From positions 1 to 64,000 of the forward strand of contig JAUCBJ010009145.1 in the NCBI GenBank assembly GCA_032718475.1: a DNA stretch of 64,000 nucleotides. Direction: 5' to 3'. Shown here one piece after another: positions 18,717 to 32,230 of this stretch; the first letter of the stretch is position 1; each line of letters begins with the position of its first letter. Origin of the DNA: Nemertoderma westbladi (lineage: Eukaryota; Xenacoelomorpha; Nemertodermatida; Nemertodermatidae). Made by a program: the position numbers and the translations under genes. The notes beneath the pieces are model-generated. The model had not been told where the DNA came from and did no database searches. It worked only from the letters and a program-made list of their open reading frames with translations.

Positions 18717-19983
18717 ACTAGAAAGGCATTTCCTAAAGGAAATGCAACCACGAAGCTAAGGAAAATTAAACAAACGGCCACAATTTGGTTCGTTGCTTAG
18801 CCTAGTTTAGTAGCATTTGCCAATAAATAACTTCTATTCCCATGGAAACTAGAGTTCTCTGGAACTGTTGGTTTTACCTTTGAAAAAAGATTCAGTCCAG
18901 ATTGTTTTTCAGATAACACATCGAGTTTCAGAAAATATTGTAGTTTATGTCCAAATTACAGATTTTCTATCAAAATGCATCTGTTTGCAGTGGTTGTCAT
19001 GGAAACTGAAAAATAGAACAATGTAATTCGGATGCAGAATAAGTCATATAGTGGGGGTAGGTGTTGGTCCCAAGTCATAATACTATTAAATTGTGCTTCA
19101 AATTATCATTTTATTAATTTTAACATCTGTTTACTCTTGTTGCTATGGTAAATGGATTTTCTAATTAACTTCGAACGGCTTGTATATGGACCTTATAGAT
19201 GAGTTGCAAAACCCCAAGTTTATATATATTACAGTTTTTCTCCAAATAGAGTTATGATTATAGACTTGAATGATATATAACTTTAAAAAAACTACAGTTA
19301 CCATGGTAACTAGATATTTCTGGAATGTTTTGAGTTTCACTAAAAGTTCCAACTAGTGGTCCAGATAACACATACCTAGTTTCGTAAAATTTTATCGTGA
19401 AGTCTATGTACAAATGAATAATTTTCGTATAAAAACATCTGTTTTCAGCGGTTGTCAAGGTAACTGCAAAATAGAACAATCAAATTCGGACGCAGAATAA
19501 GTTATATAGTGGGGGTAGGGATTGGTCCCAAGTCATCACACCTTAACCTTAGGCTTCAAATTAACATTTTAAAAATTTTAACATCTGTTTAGCCCGGTTG
19601 CCAAGGTAACTGGATTTTCTATTTAACCTCAATCGGCTCTGCTATGGACCTTATAGTTGTGTTGAGAAACCCCAAGTTTATATGTATTATAGTTTTCCTA
19701 CAAATAGAGTTACAAATATTGACTTGAAATACATAGACTTTTTTCTAAGTCCGTTGCCATGGAAACCAGATTTTTCCTGAATATGAGACCCATCCCACAC
19801 GACGCGCCTTGATGAGTAGTATATACATGCAAAATTTCAGGGTACTTTTAAAGGCTAGTTTTTTCCCCGACCAAAAAAAACCAAATCTGCCTCATACAAG
19901 TAAAATAGCCCACTATGAATAGACCATCTCAGCTAAGGAAAATCTTTCTTAGCGAAAGTAGTTGATTTTCCTTAGCTTCGTGG
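18717..19983 (+). repeat. X-unit 2
   Basis: Full-length unit, 1267 bp, with both hairpins. It begins the 6.26-kb duplicated block. A 15-base spacer separates it from unit 1; 19984-20085 after it is a monomer B fragment. Confidence 0.9.
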
Positions 19984-20085
19984 ATCGAAATGCATTTGTT
20001 TATGGAAATTGAAAAATATAACAATGTAATTCGGATGCAGAATAAGTCATATAATGGGGGTAGGTCTTGGTCCCAAAGTCATAAT

Positions 20086-21357
20086 ACGAGAAAGGTATTT
20101 CCTAAAGGAAATGCAACCACGAAGCTAAGGAAAATTAAACAAACGGCCACACTTTAGTTCGTTGCTTAGCCTCGTTTAGTAGCAATTGTCAATAATTAAC
20201 TTCTATTCCCATGGAAACTAGAGTTCTCTGGAACTGTTGCTTTAACCTTTGAAAAAAAATTCAGTACAGATTGTGGTTCAGATAACACATATACTGAGTT
20301 TCAGAAAATATTGTAGTTTATGTCCAAATTACCGATTTTCTATCAAAATGCATCTGTTTGCAGTGGTTGTCATGGAAACTGAAAAATAGAACAATGTAAT
20401 TCGGATGCAGAATAAGTCATATAGTGGGGGTAGGTGTTGGTCCCAAGTCATAATACTATTAACTTGTGCTTCAAATTATCGTTTTATAAATTTTAACATA
20501 TGTTTAGTCTTGTTGCTATGGTAACTGGATTTTCTAAATAACCTCAAACGGCTTGGATATGGATCTTATAGATGAGTTGCAAAACCCCAAGTTTATACTG
20601 TATATATTACAGTTTTGCTACAAATAGAGTTATCAATATAGATTTGAATGATATAGAGTTTAATAAACTACAGTTACCATGGTAACTAAATTTCTGGAAT
20701 AATTTAAGTTTCACTAAAAGTTCCAACTAGTGGTCCAGATAACACATACCCAGTTTTGTAAAATTTTATCGTGAAGTCTATGTCCAAATGAATAAGTTTT
20801 GAATAAAAACATCTGTTTTCAACGGTTGTCATGGTAACTGAAAAATAGAACAATGTAATTCGGATGCAGAATAAGTTATATAGTGGGGGTAGGGGTTGGT
20901 CCCAAGTCATAACACCTTGCCCTTAGGCCTCAGATTAACATTTTATAAATTTTAACATCTGTTTATCCCGGTTGCCAAGGTATCTGGATTTTCTATTTAG
21001 CCTCAATCGGATCTGCTATGGACCTTATAGTTGTGTTGCGAAACCCCAAGTTTATATCTATTATAGTTTTCCTACAAATAGAGTTATAAATATTGACTTG
21101 AAATACATAGGCTTTTTTTGAAGTCCGTTGCCATGGAAACCAGATTTTTCCTGGATATGAGACCCGGCCCAAAAGATGCGCCTCGTCGAGTAGTACATAC
21201 ATGCAAAATTTCAGGGTACTTTTAAAGGCTAGTTTTTTCCGGAATCAAAAAAAACCAAATCTGCCCCATACAAGTAAAAGGGCCCACTATGAATAGACCA
21301 TCTCAGCTAAGGAAAATCTTTCTTAGCGAAAGTAGTTGATTTTCCTTAGCTTCGTGG
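20086..21357 (+). repeat. X-unit 3 (reference copy for the monomer structure)
   Basis: 1272 bp. Palindromes of the X-box type lie at 20206, 20366, 20512, 20673, 20825, 20971 and 21127, i.e. 146-161 bases apart. Monomer pairs 1/4/7, 2/5 and 3/6 are most alike, which gives a 455-461 bp higher-order period. 21358-21493 is a monomer B fragment. Confidence 0.9.
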
Positions 21358-21493
21358 ATCAAAATGCATCTGTTTGCAGTGGTTGTCATGGAAACTGAGA
21401 AATATAATAATGTAATTCAGATGCAGAATAAGTCATATAGTGGGGGTAGGTCTTGGTCCCAAGTCATAATACTATTAACTTGTGCTTCAAATT

Positions 21494-22757
21494 ACTAGAA
21501 AGGCATTTCCTAAAGGAAATGCAACCACGAAGCTAAGGAAAATTAAACAAACGGCCAGACTTTGGTTCGTTGCTTAGCCTCGTTTAGTAGCAATTGTCAA
21601 TAATTAACTTCTATTCCCATGGAAACTAGAGTTCTCTGGAACTGTTGCTTTAACTTTTGAAAAAAAATTCAGTACAGATTGTGGTTCAGATAACACATAC
21701 TGAGTTTCAGAAAATATTGTAGTTTATGTCCAAATTACCGATTTTCTATCAAAATGCATCTGTTTGCAGTGATTGTCATGGAAACTGAAAAATAGAACAA
21801 TGTAATTCGGATGCAGAATAAGTCATATAGTGGGGGTAGGGGTTAGTCCCAAGTCATAATACTATTAACTTGTGCTTCAAATTATCATTTTATAAATTTT
21901 AACATCTGTTTAGACTTGTTGCTATGGTAACTGTATTTTCTAATTAACCTCAAACGGCTTGGATATGGATCTTATAGATGAGTTGCAAAACCCCAAGTTT
22001 ATATATATTACAGTTTTGCTACAAATAGAGTTATCAATATAGATTTGAATGATATCGAGTTTAATAAACTTCAGTTACCATGGTAACTAAATTTCTGGAA
22101 TAATTTGAGTTTCACTAAAAGTTCCAACTAGTGGTCCAGATAACACATACCCAGTTTTGTAAAATTTTATCGTGAAATCTATGTCCAAATGAATAAGGTT
22201 TGAATAAAAACATCTGTTTTCAGCGGTTGTCATGGTAACTGAAAAATAGAACAATGTAATTCGGATGCAGAATAAGTTATATAGTGGGGGTAGGGGTTGG
22301 TCCCAAGTCATAACACCTTGCCCTTAGACCTCAAATTAACATTTTATAAATTTTAACATCTGTTTATCCCGGTTGCCAAGGAAACTGGATTTTCTATTTA
22401 GCCTCAATCGGATCTGCTATGGACCTTATAGTTGTGTTGCGAAACCCCAAGTTTATATCTATTATAGTTTTCCTACAAATAGAGTTATAAATATTGACTT
22501 GAAATACATAGATTTTTTTGAAGTCCGTTGCCATGGAAACCAGATTTTTCCTGGATATTAGACCCGGCCCAAAAGATGCGCCTCGACGAGTAGTATATAC
22601 ATGCAAAATTTCAGGGTACTTTTAAAGGCTAGTTTTTTCACCGACCAAAAAAAACCAAATCTGCCTCATACAAGTAAAATAGCCCACTATGAATAGACCA
22701 TCTCAGCTAAGGAAAATCTTTCTTAGCGAAAGTAGTTGATTTTCCTTAGCTTCGTGG
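21494..22757 (+). repeat. X-unit 4
   Basis: Full-length unit, 1264 bp, closely similar to unit 3. The next copy follows directly. Confidence 0.9.
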
Positions 22758-23865
22758 ACCTTTGAAAAAAGATTCAGTCCAGATTGTGGTTCAGATAACA
22801 CATCGAGTTTCAGAAAATATTGTAGTTTATGTCCAAATTACCGATTTTCTATCAAAATGCATCTGTTTGCAGTGGTTGTCATGGAAACTGAAAAATAGAA
22901 CAATGTAATTCGGATGCAGAATAAGTCATATAGTGGGGGTAGGTCTTGGTCTCAAGTCATAATACTATTAACTTGTGCTTCAAATTATCATTTTATAAAT
23001 TTTAACATCTGTTTAGTCTTGTTGCTATGGTAACTGGATTGCGTAATTAACATCGAACAGCTTGAATATGGACCTTACAGATGAGTTGCAAAACCCCAAA
23101 TTTATATTTATTACATTATTTTTCTACAAATAGAGTATTGAATTTAGACTTGAATGATATAGACTTTAATAAACTCCAGGTACCATGGTAACAAGATATT
23201 TCTGGAACGTTTTCAGTTTCACTAAAAGTTCCAACTAGTGGTCCAGATAACACATACCTAGTTTCGTAAAATTTTATCGCGAAGTCTATATCCAAATGAG
23301 TAATTTTTGTATAAAAACATCTGTTTTCAGCGGTTGTCATGGTAACTGCAAAATTAAACAATGAAATTCGGACGCAGAATAAGTCATATAGTGGGGGTAG
23401 GGGTTGGTCCCAAGACATAACACCTTAACCTTAGGCTTCAAATTAACATTTTATAAATTTTAACATCTGTTTAGCCCGGTTGCCAAGGTTACTGGATTTT
23501 CTATTTAACCTCAATCGGCTCTGCTATGGACCTTATAGTTGTGTTGAGAAACCCCAAGTTTATATCTATTATAGTTTTCCTACAAATAGAGTTACAAATA
23601 TTGACTTGAAATACATGGACTTTTTTCTAAGTCCGTTGCCATGGAAACCAGATTTTTCCTGAATATGAGACCCATCCCACACGACGCGCCTCGATGAGTT
23701 GTATATACATGCAAAATTTCAGGGTACTTTTAAAGGCTAGTTTTTTCCCCGACCAAAAAAAACCAAATCTGCTCCATACAAGTAAAATAGCCCACTATGA
23801 ATAGACCATCTCAGCTAAGGAAAATCTTTCTTAGCGAAAGTAGTTGATTTTCCTTAGCTTCGTGG
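22758..23865 (+). repeat. X-unit 5, lacking its left end
   Basis: Starts inside monomer A (ACCTTTGAAAAAAG) and runs to the normal right terminus. It contains a distinct variant of monomers (GGTACCATGGTAAC). The 41 bases after it include the empty target site CTATTA/ACCTGTGC at 23872/23873. Confidence 0.85.
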
Positions 23866-23906
23866 ACTATTAACCTGTGCTTCAAATTATTGTTTTATAA
23901 ATTTTA

Positions 23907-25177
23907 ACTAGAAAGGCATTTCCTAAAGGAAATGCAACCACGAAGCTAAGGACAATTAAACAAAGGGCCACAATTTGGTTTGTTGCTTAGCCTAGTTTAG
24001 TAGCATTTGCCAATAAATAACTTATATTCCCATGGAAACTAGAATTCTCTGGAACTGTTGGTTTTACCTTTGAAAAAAGATTCAGTCCAGATTGTGGTTC
24101 AGATAAAGATAACACATATCGAGTTTCAGAAAATATTGTAGTTTATGTCCAAATTACCGATTTTCTATCAAAATGCATCTGTTTGCAGTGGTTGTCACGG
24201 AAACTGAAAAATAGAACAATGTAATTCGGATGCAGAATAAGTCATATAGTGGGGGTAGGGGTTAGTCTGAAGTTATAATACTATTAACTTGTATTTCAAA
24301 TTATCATTTTATAAATTTTAACATCTGTTTAGACCTGGTGCTATGGTAACTGTATTTTCTAATTAACCTCAAACGGCTTGGATATGGATCTTATAGATGA
24401 GTTGCAAAACCCCAAGTTTATATATATTACAGTTTTGCCTCAAATAGAGTTATCAATATAGACTTGAATGATATAGAGTTTAATAAACTACAGTTACCAT
24501 GGTGACTAAATTTCTGGAATAATTAAAGTTTTACTAAAAGTTCCAACTAGTGGTCCAGATAACACAAACCCAGTTTTGTAAAATTTTATCGCTAAGTCTA
24601 TGTCCAAGTGAATAATTTTTGTATAAAAACATCTGTTTTCAGCGGTTGTCATGGTAACTGAAAAATAGAACAATGTAATTCGGATGCAGAATAAGTTATA
24701 TAGTGGGGGTAGGGATTGGTCCCAAGTCATAACACCTTGCCCGTAGGCCTCAAATTAACATTTTATAAATTTTAACATCTGTTTATCCCGGTTGCCAAGG
24801 TAACTGGATTTTCTATTTAGCCTCAATCGGATCTGCTATGGACCTTATAGTTGTGTTGCGAAACCCCAAGTTTATATCTATTATAGTTTTCCTACAAATA
24901 GAGTTATAAAGATTGACTTGAAATACATAGACTTTTTTTGAAGTCCGTTTCCATGGAAACCAGATTTTTCCTGGATATGAGACCCAGCCCAAAAGATGCG
25001 CCTCGACGAGAAGTATATACAAGCAAAATTTCAGGGTACTTTTAAAGGCTAGTTTTTTCACCTATCAAAAAACCCCAATTCTGCCTCATACAAGTAAAAT
25101 AGCCCACTATGAATAGACCATCTCAGCTAAGGAAAATCTTTCTTAGCGAAAGTAGTTGATTTTCCTTAGCTTCGTGG
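23907..25177 (+). repeat. X-unit 6
   Basis: 1271 bp, both ends present. The 6.26-kb duplication stops inside it near 24978. It is followed by a second TTCGTGG and a copy of the 18702-18716 spacer. Confidence 0.85.
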
Positions 25178-25764
25178 ACTTCGTGGATTTCTTCTAGAGA
25201 TACTAGAAAGGCATTTCCTAAAGGAAATGCAACCACGAAGCTAAGGAAAATTAAACAAACGGCCACAATTTGGTTCGTTGCTTAGCCTAGTTTAGTAGCA
25301 TTTGCCAATAAATAACTTCTATTCCCATGGAAACTAGAGTTCTCTGGAACTGTTGGTTTTACCTTTGAAAAAAGATTCAGTCCAGATTGTTTTTCAGATA
25401 ACACATCGAGTTTCAGAAAATATTGTAGTTTATGTCCAAATTACAGATTTTCTATCAAAATGCATCTGTTTGCAGTGGTTGTCATGGAAACTGAAAAATA
25501 GAACAATGTAATTCGGATGCAGAATAAGTCATATAGTGGGGGTAGGTGTTGGTCCCAAGTCATAATACTATTAAATTGTGCTTCAAATTATCATTTTATT
25601 AATTTTAACATCTGTTTACTCTTGTTGCTATGGTAAATGGATTTTCTAATTAACTTCGAACGGCTTGTATATGGACCTTATAGATGAGTTGCAAAACCCC
25701 AAGTTTATATATATTACAGTTTTTCTCCAAATAGAGTTATGATTATAGACTTGAATGATATATA
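25178..25764 (+). repeat. Partial extra copy of 18693-19280 (X-unit 7, 3'-truncated)
   Basis: Identical by eye to 18701-19280 (offset 6485), including the GATTTCTTCTAGAGATAC spacer. It is cut at GATATATAAC, where the next unit begins. The unit proper starts at 25202. Confidence 0.85.
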
Positions 25765-27031
25765 ACTAGAAAGGCATTTCCTAAAGGAAATGCAACCACG
25801 AAGCTAAGGAAAATTAAACAAACGGCCACAATTTGGTTCGTTGCTTAGCCTAGTTTAGTAGCATTTGCCAATAAATAACTTCTATTCCCATGGAAACTAG
25901 AGTTCTCTGGAACTGTTGGTTTTACCTTTGAAAAAAGATTCAGTCCAGATTGTTTTTCAGATAACACATCGAGTTTCAGAAAATATTGTAGTTTATGTCC
26001 AAATTACAGATTTTCTATCAAAATGCATCTGTTTGCAGTGGTTGTCATGGAAACTGAAAAATAGAACAATGTAATTCGGATGCAGAATAAGTCATATAGT
26101 GGGGGTAGGTGTTGGTCCCAAGTCATAATACTATTAAATTGTGCTTCAAATTATCATTTTATTAATTTTAACATCTGTTTACTCTTGTTGCTATGGTAAA
26201 TGGATTTTCTAATTAACTTCGAACGGCTTGTATATGGACCTTATAGATGAGTTGCAAAACCCCAAGTTTATATATATTACAGTTTTTCTCCAAATAGAGT
26301 TATGATTATAGACTTGAATGATATATAACTTTAAAAAAACTACAGTTACCATGGTAACTAGATATTTCTGGAATGTTTTGAGTTTCACTAAAAGTTCCAA
26401 CTAGTGGTCCAGATAACACATACCTAGTTTCGTAAAATTTTATCGTGAAGTCTATGTACAAATGAATAATTTTCGTATAAAAACATCTGTTTTCAGCGGT
26501 TGTCAAGGTAACTGCAAAATAGAACAATCAAATTCGGACGCAGAATAAGTTATATAGTGGGGGTAGGGATTGGTCCCAAGTCATCACACCTTAACCTTAG
26601 GCTTCAAATTAACATTTTAAAAATTTTAACATCTGTTTAGCCCGGTTGCCAAGGTAACTGGATTTTCTATTTAACCTCAATCGGCTCTGCTATGGACCTT
26701 ATAGTTGTGTTGAGAAACCCCAAGTTTATATGTATTATAGTTTTCCTACAAATAGAGTTACAAATATTGACTTGAAATACATAGACTTTTTTCTAAGTCC
26801 GTTGCCATGGAAACCAGATTTTTCCTGAATATGAGACCCATCCCACACGACGCGCCTTGATGAGTAGTATATACATGCAAAATTTCAGGGTACTTTTAAA
26901 GGCTAGTTTTTTCCCCGACCAAAAAAAACCAAATCTGCCTCATACAAGTAAAATAGCCCACTATGAATAGACCATCTCAGCTAAGGAAAATCTTTCTTAG
27001 CGAAAGTAGTTGATTTTCCTTAGCTTCGTGG
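25765..27031 (+). repeat. X-unit 8 (copy of unit 2)
   Basis: Offset 7048 from unit 2, apparently identical. 27032-27133 is the following monomer B fragment. Confidence 0.88.
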
Positions 27032-27133
27032 ATCGAAATGCATTTGTTTATGGAAATTGAAAAATATAACAATGTAATTCGGATGCAGAATAAGTCATAT
27101 AATGGGGGTAGGTCTTGGTCCCAAAGTCATAAT

Positions 27134-28405
27134 ACGAGAAAGGCATTTCCTAAAGGAAATGCAACCACGAAGCTAAGGAAAATTAAACAAACGGCCACAC
27201 TTTAGTTCGTTGCTTAGCCTCGTTTAGTAGCAATTGTCAATAATTAACTTCTATTCCCATGGAAACTAGAGTTCTCTGGAACTGTTGCTTTAACCTTTGA
27301 AAAAAAATTCAGTACAGATTGTGGTTCAGATAACACATATACTGAGTTTCAGAAAATATTGTAGTTTATGTCCAAATTACCGATTTTCTATCAAAATGCA
27401 TCTGTTTGCAGTGGTTGTCATGGAAACTGAAAAATAGAACAATGTAATTCGGATGCAGAATAAGTCATATAGTGGGGGTAGGTGTTGGTCCCAAGTCATA
27501 ATACTATTAACTTGTGCTTCAAATTATCGTTTTATAAATTTTAACATATGTTTAGTCTTGTTGCTATGGTAACTGGATTTTCTAAATAACCTCAAACGGC
27601 TTGGATATGGATCTTATAGATGAGTTGCAAAACCCCAAGTTTATACTGTATATATTACAGTTTTGCTACAAATAGAGTTATCAATATAGATTTGAATGAT
27701 ATAGAGTTTAATAAACTACAGTTACCATGGTAACTAAATTTCTGGAATAATTTAAGTTTCACTAAAAGTTCCAACTAGTGGTCCAGATAACACATACCCA
27801 GTTTTGTAAAATTTTATCGTGAAGTCTATGTCCAAATGAATAAGTTTTGAATAAAAACATCTGTTTTCAACGGTTGTCATGGTAACTGAAAAATAGAACA
27901 ATGTAATTCGGATGCAGAATAAGTTATATAGTGGGGGTAGGGGTTGGTCCCAAGTCATAACACCTTGCCCTTAGGCCTCAGATTAACATTTTATAAATTT
28001 TAACATCTGTTTATCCCGGTTGCCAAGGTATCTGGATTTTCTATTTAGCCTCAATCGGATCTGCTATGGACCTTATAGTTGTGTTGCGAAACCCCAAGTT
28101 TATATCTATTATAGTTTTCCTACAAATAGAGTTATAAATATTGACTTGAAATACATAGGCTTTTTTTGAAGTCCGTTGCCATGGAAACCAGATTTTTCCT
28201 GGATATGAGACCCGGCCCAAAAGATGCGCCTCGTCGAGTAGTACATACATGCAAAATTTCAGGGTACTTTTAAAGGCTAGTTTTTTCCGGAATCAAAAAA
28301 AACCAAATCTGCCCCATACAAGTAAAAGGGCCCACTATGAATAGACCATCTCAGCTAAGGAAAATCTTTCTTAGCGAAAGTAGTTGATTTTCCTTAGCTT
28401 CGTGG
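27134..28405 (+). repeat. X-unit 9 (copy of unit 3)
   Basis: Offset 7048 from unit 3, with one visible base change near its left hairpin. Confidence 0.88.
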
Positions 28406-28541
28406 ATCAAAATGCATCTGTTTGCAGTGGTTGTCATGGAAACTGAGAAATATAATAATGTAATTCAGATGCAGAATAAGTCATATAGTGGGGGTAGGTC
28501 TTGGTCCCAAGTCATAATACTATTAACTTGTGCTTCAAATT

Positions 28542-29805
28542 ACTAGAAAGGCATTTCCTAAAGGAAATGCAACCACGAAGCTAAGGAAAATTAAACAAAC
28601 GGCCAGACTTTGGTTCGTTGCTTAGCCTCGTTTAGTAGCAATTGTCAATAATTAACTTCTATTCCCATGGAAACTAGAGTTCTCTGGAACTGTTGCTTTA
28701 ACTTTTGAAAAAAAATTCAGTACAGATTGTGGTTCAGATAACACATACTGAGTTTCAGAAAATATTGTAGTTTATGTCCAAATTACCGATTTTCTATCAA
28801 AATGCATCTGTTTGCAGTGATTGTCATGGAAACTGAAAAATAGAACAATGTAATTCGGATGCAGAATAAGTCATATAGTGGGGGTAGGGGTTAGTCCCAA
28901 GTCATAATACTATTAACTTGTGCTTCAAATTATCATTTTATAAATTTTAACATCTGTTTAGACTTGTTGCTATGGTAACTGTATTTTCTAATTAACCTCA
29001 AACGGCTTGGATATGGATCTTATAGATGAGTTGCAAAACCCCAAGTTTATATATATTACAGTTTTGCTACAAATAGAGTTATCAATATAGATTTGAATGA
29101 TATCGAGTTTAATAAACTTCAGTTACCATGGTAACTAAATTTCTGGAATAATTTGAGTTTCACTAAAAGTTCCAACTAGTGGTCCAGATAACACATACCC
29201 AGTTTTGTAAAATTTTATCGTGAAATCTATGTCCAAATGAATAAGGTTTGAATAAAAACATCTGTTTTCAGCGGTTGTCATGGTAACTGAAAAATAGAAC
29301 AATGTAATTCGGATGCAGAATAAGTTATATAGTGGGGGTAGGGGTTGGTCCCAAGTCATAACACCTTGCCCTTAGACCTCAAATTAACATTTTATAAATT
29401 TTAACATCTGTTTATCCCGGTTGCCAAGGAAACTGGATTTTCTATTTAGCCTCAATCGGATCTGCTATGGACCTTATAGTTGTGTTGCGAAACCCCAAGT
29501 TTATATCTATTATAGTTTTCCTACAAATAGAGTTATAAATATTGACTTGAAATACATAGATTTTTTTGAAGTCCGTTGCCATGGAAACCAGATTTTTCCT
29601 GGATATTAGACCCGGCCCAAAAGATGCGCCTCGACGAGTAGTATATACATGCAAAATTTCAGGGTACTTTTAAAGGCTAGTTTTTTCACCGACCAAAAAA
29701 AACCAAATCTGCCTCATACAAGTAAAATAGCCCACTATGAATAGACCATCTCAGCTAAGGAAAATCTTTCTTAGCGAAAGTAGTTGATTTTCCTTAGCTT
29801 CGTGG
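28542..29805 (+). repeat. X-unit 10 (copy of unit 4)
   Basis: Offset 7048 from unit 4, no difference noticed. Confidence 0.88.
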
Positions 29806-30913
29806 ACCTTTGAAAAAAGATTCAGTCCAGATTGTGGTTCAGATAACACATCGAGTTTCAGAAAATATTGTAGTTTATGTCCAAATTACCGATTTTCTAT
29901 CAAAATGCATCTGTTTGCAGTGGTTGTCATGGAAACTGAAAAATAGAACAATGTAATTCGGATGCAGAATAAGTCATATAGTGGGGGTAGGTCTTGGTCT
30001 CAAGTCATAATACTATTAACTTGTGCTTCAAATTATCATTTTATAAATTTTAACATCTGTTTAGTCTTGTTGCTATGGTAACTGGATTGCGTAATTAACA
30101 TCGAACAGCTTGAATATGGACCTTACAGATGAGTTGCAAAACCCCAAATTTATATTTATTACATTATTTTTCTACAAATAGAGTATTGAATTTAGACTTG
30201 AATGATATAGACTTTAATAAACTCCAGGTACCATGGTAACAAGATATTTCTGGAACGTTTTCAGTTTCACTAAAAGTTCCAACTAGTGGTCCAGATAACA
30301 CATACCTAGTTTCGTAAAATTTTATCGCGAAGTCTATATCCAAATGAGTAATTTTTGTATAAAAACATCTGTTTTCAGCGGTTGTCATGGTAACTGCAAA
30401 ATTAAACAATGAAATTCGGACGCAGAATAAGTCATATAGTGGGGGTAGGGGTTGGTCCCAAGACATAACACCTTAACCTTAGGCTTCAAATTAACATTTT
30501 ATAAATTTTAACATCTGTTTAGCCCGGTTGCCAAGGTTACTGGATTTTCTATTTAACCTCAATCGGCTCTGCTATGGACCTTATAGTTGTGTTGAGAAAC
30601 CCCAAGTTTATATCTATTATAGTTTTCCTACAAATAGAGTTACAAATATTGACTTGAAATACATGGACTTTTTTCTAAGTCCGTTGCCATGGAAACCAGA
30701 TTTTTCCTGAATATGAGACCCATCCCACACGACGCGCCTCGATGAGTTGTATATACATGCAAAATTTCAGGGTACTTTTAAAGGCTAGTTTTTTCCCCGA
30801 CCAAAAAAAACCAAATCTGCTCCATACAAGTAAAATAGCCCACTATGAATAGACCATCTCAGCTAAGGAAAATCTTTCTTAGCGAAAGTAGTTGATTTTC
30901 CTTAGCTTCGTGG
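29806..30913 (+). repeat. X-unit 11 (copy of unit 5, left end missing)
   Basis: Offset 7048 from unit 5, with the same left truncation, so the truncation predates the duplication. Confidence 0.85.
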
Positions 30914-30920
30914 ACTATTA

Positions 30921-32196
30921 ACGAGAAAGGCATTTCCTAAAGGAAATGCAACCACGAAGCTAAGGAAAATTAAACAAACGGCCACACTTTGGTTCGTTGC
31001 TTATAGCCTAGTTTAGTAGCAATTGCCAATAATTTACTTCTATTCCCATGGAAACTAGAGTTCTCTGGAACTGTGGGTTTTACCTTTGAAAAAAGATTCA
31101 GTCCAGATTGTGGTTCAGATTATAACACATATACCGAGTTTCAGAAAATATTGTAGTTTATGTCCAAATTACCGATTTTCTATCAAAATGCATCTGTTTG
31201 CAGTGGTTGTCATGGAAACTGAAAAATATAATAATGTAATTCGGATGCAGAATAAGTCATATAGTGGGGGTAGGTCTTGGTCCCAAGTCATAATACTATT
31301 AACTTGTGCTTCAAATTATCATTTTATAAATAGTAACATCTGTTTAGTCTTGTTGCTATGGTAACTGTACTTTCTAATTAACCTCAAACGGCTTGGATGG
31401 ATATGGAAATTATAGATGAGTTACAAAACCCCAAGTTTATATATATTACAGTTTTGCTAGAAATAGAGTTATCAATATAGACTTGAATGATATAGAGTTT
31501 AATAAACTACAGTTACCATGGTAACTAAATTTCTGGAATGATTTAAGTTTCACTAAAAGTTCCAACTAGTGGTGCAGATAACACATACCCAGTTTTGTAA
31601 AATTTTATCGCGAAGTCTATGTCCAAATGAATAATTTTTGTATAAAAACATCTGTTTTCGGCTGTTGTCATGGTAACTGAAAAATAGAACAATGTAATTC
31701 GGATGCAGAATAAGTTATATAGTGGGGGTAGGGGTTGGTCTCAAGTCATAACACCTTGCCCTTAGGCCTCAAATTATCATTTTATAAATTTTAACATCTG
31801 TTTATCCCGGTTGCCAACGTAACTGGATTTTCTATTTAGCCTCAATCGGATCTGCTATGGACCTTATAGTTGTGTTGCAAAACCCCAAGTTTAAATCTAT
31901 TATAGTTTTCCTACAAATAGAGTTATAAATATTGACTTGAAATACATAGACTTTTTTTGAAGTCCGTTGCCATGGAAACCAGATTTTTCCTGGATATGAG
32001 ACCCGGCCCAAAAGATGCGCCTCGCCGAGTAGTATATACATGCAAAATTTCAGGGTACTTTTAAAGGCTAGTTTTTTCGCCTATCAAAAAACCCCAAATC
32101 TGCCTCACACAAGTAAAATAGCCCACTATGAATAGACCATCTCAGCTAAGGAAAATCTTTCTTAGCGAAAGTAGTTGATTTTCCTTAGCTTCGTGG
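30921..32196 (+). repeat. X-unit 12, insertion with known empty site
   Basis: 1276 bp from ACGAGAAAGG to CTTCGTGG, inserted between CTATTA and ACCTGTGC. The undisturbed sequence is at 23872/23873. Comparison defines the termini to within two bases: either no target duplication (element begins AC), a 1-bp A duplication, or a 2-bp AC duplication. Confidence 0.92.
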
Positions 32197-32230
32197 ACCT
32201 GTGCTTCAAATTATTGTTTTATAAATTTTA

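Larger units (their letters stand above)
18717..24978 (+). repeat. Segmental duplication, first copy (6.26 kb)
   Basis: Bases 18717-24978 recur at 25765-33302. The offset is 7048 up to 30920 and 8324 afterwards, the difference being one new X-unit insertion. By eye the copies are nearly identical; one clear difference is GAGAAAGGTATT at about 20089 versus GAGAAAGGCATT at about 27137. Confidence 0.9.
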
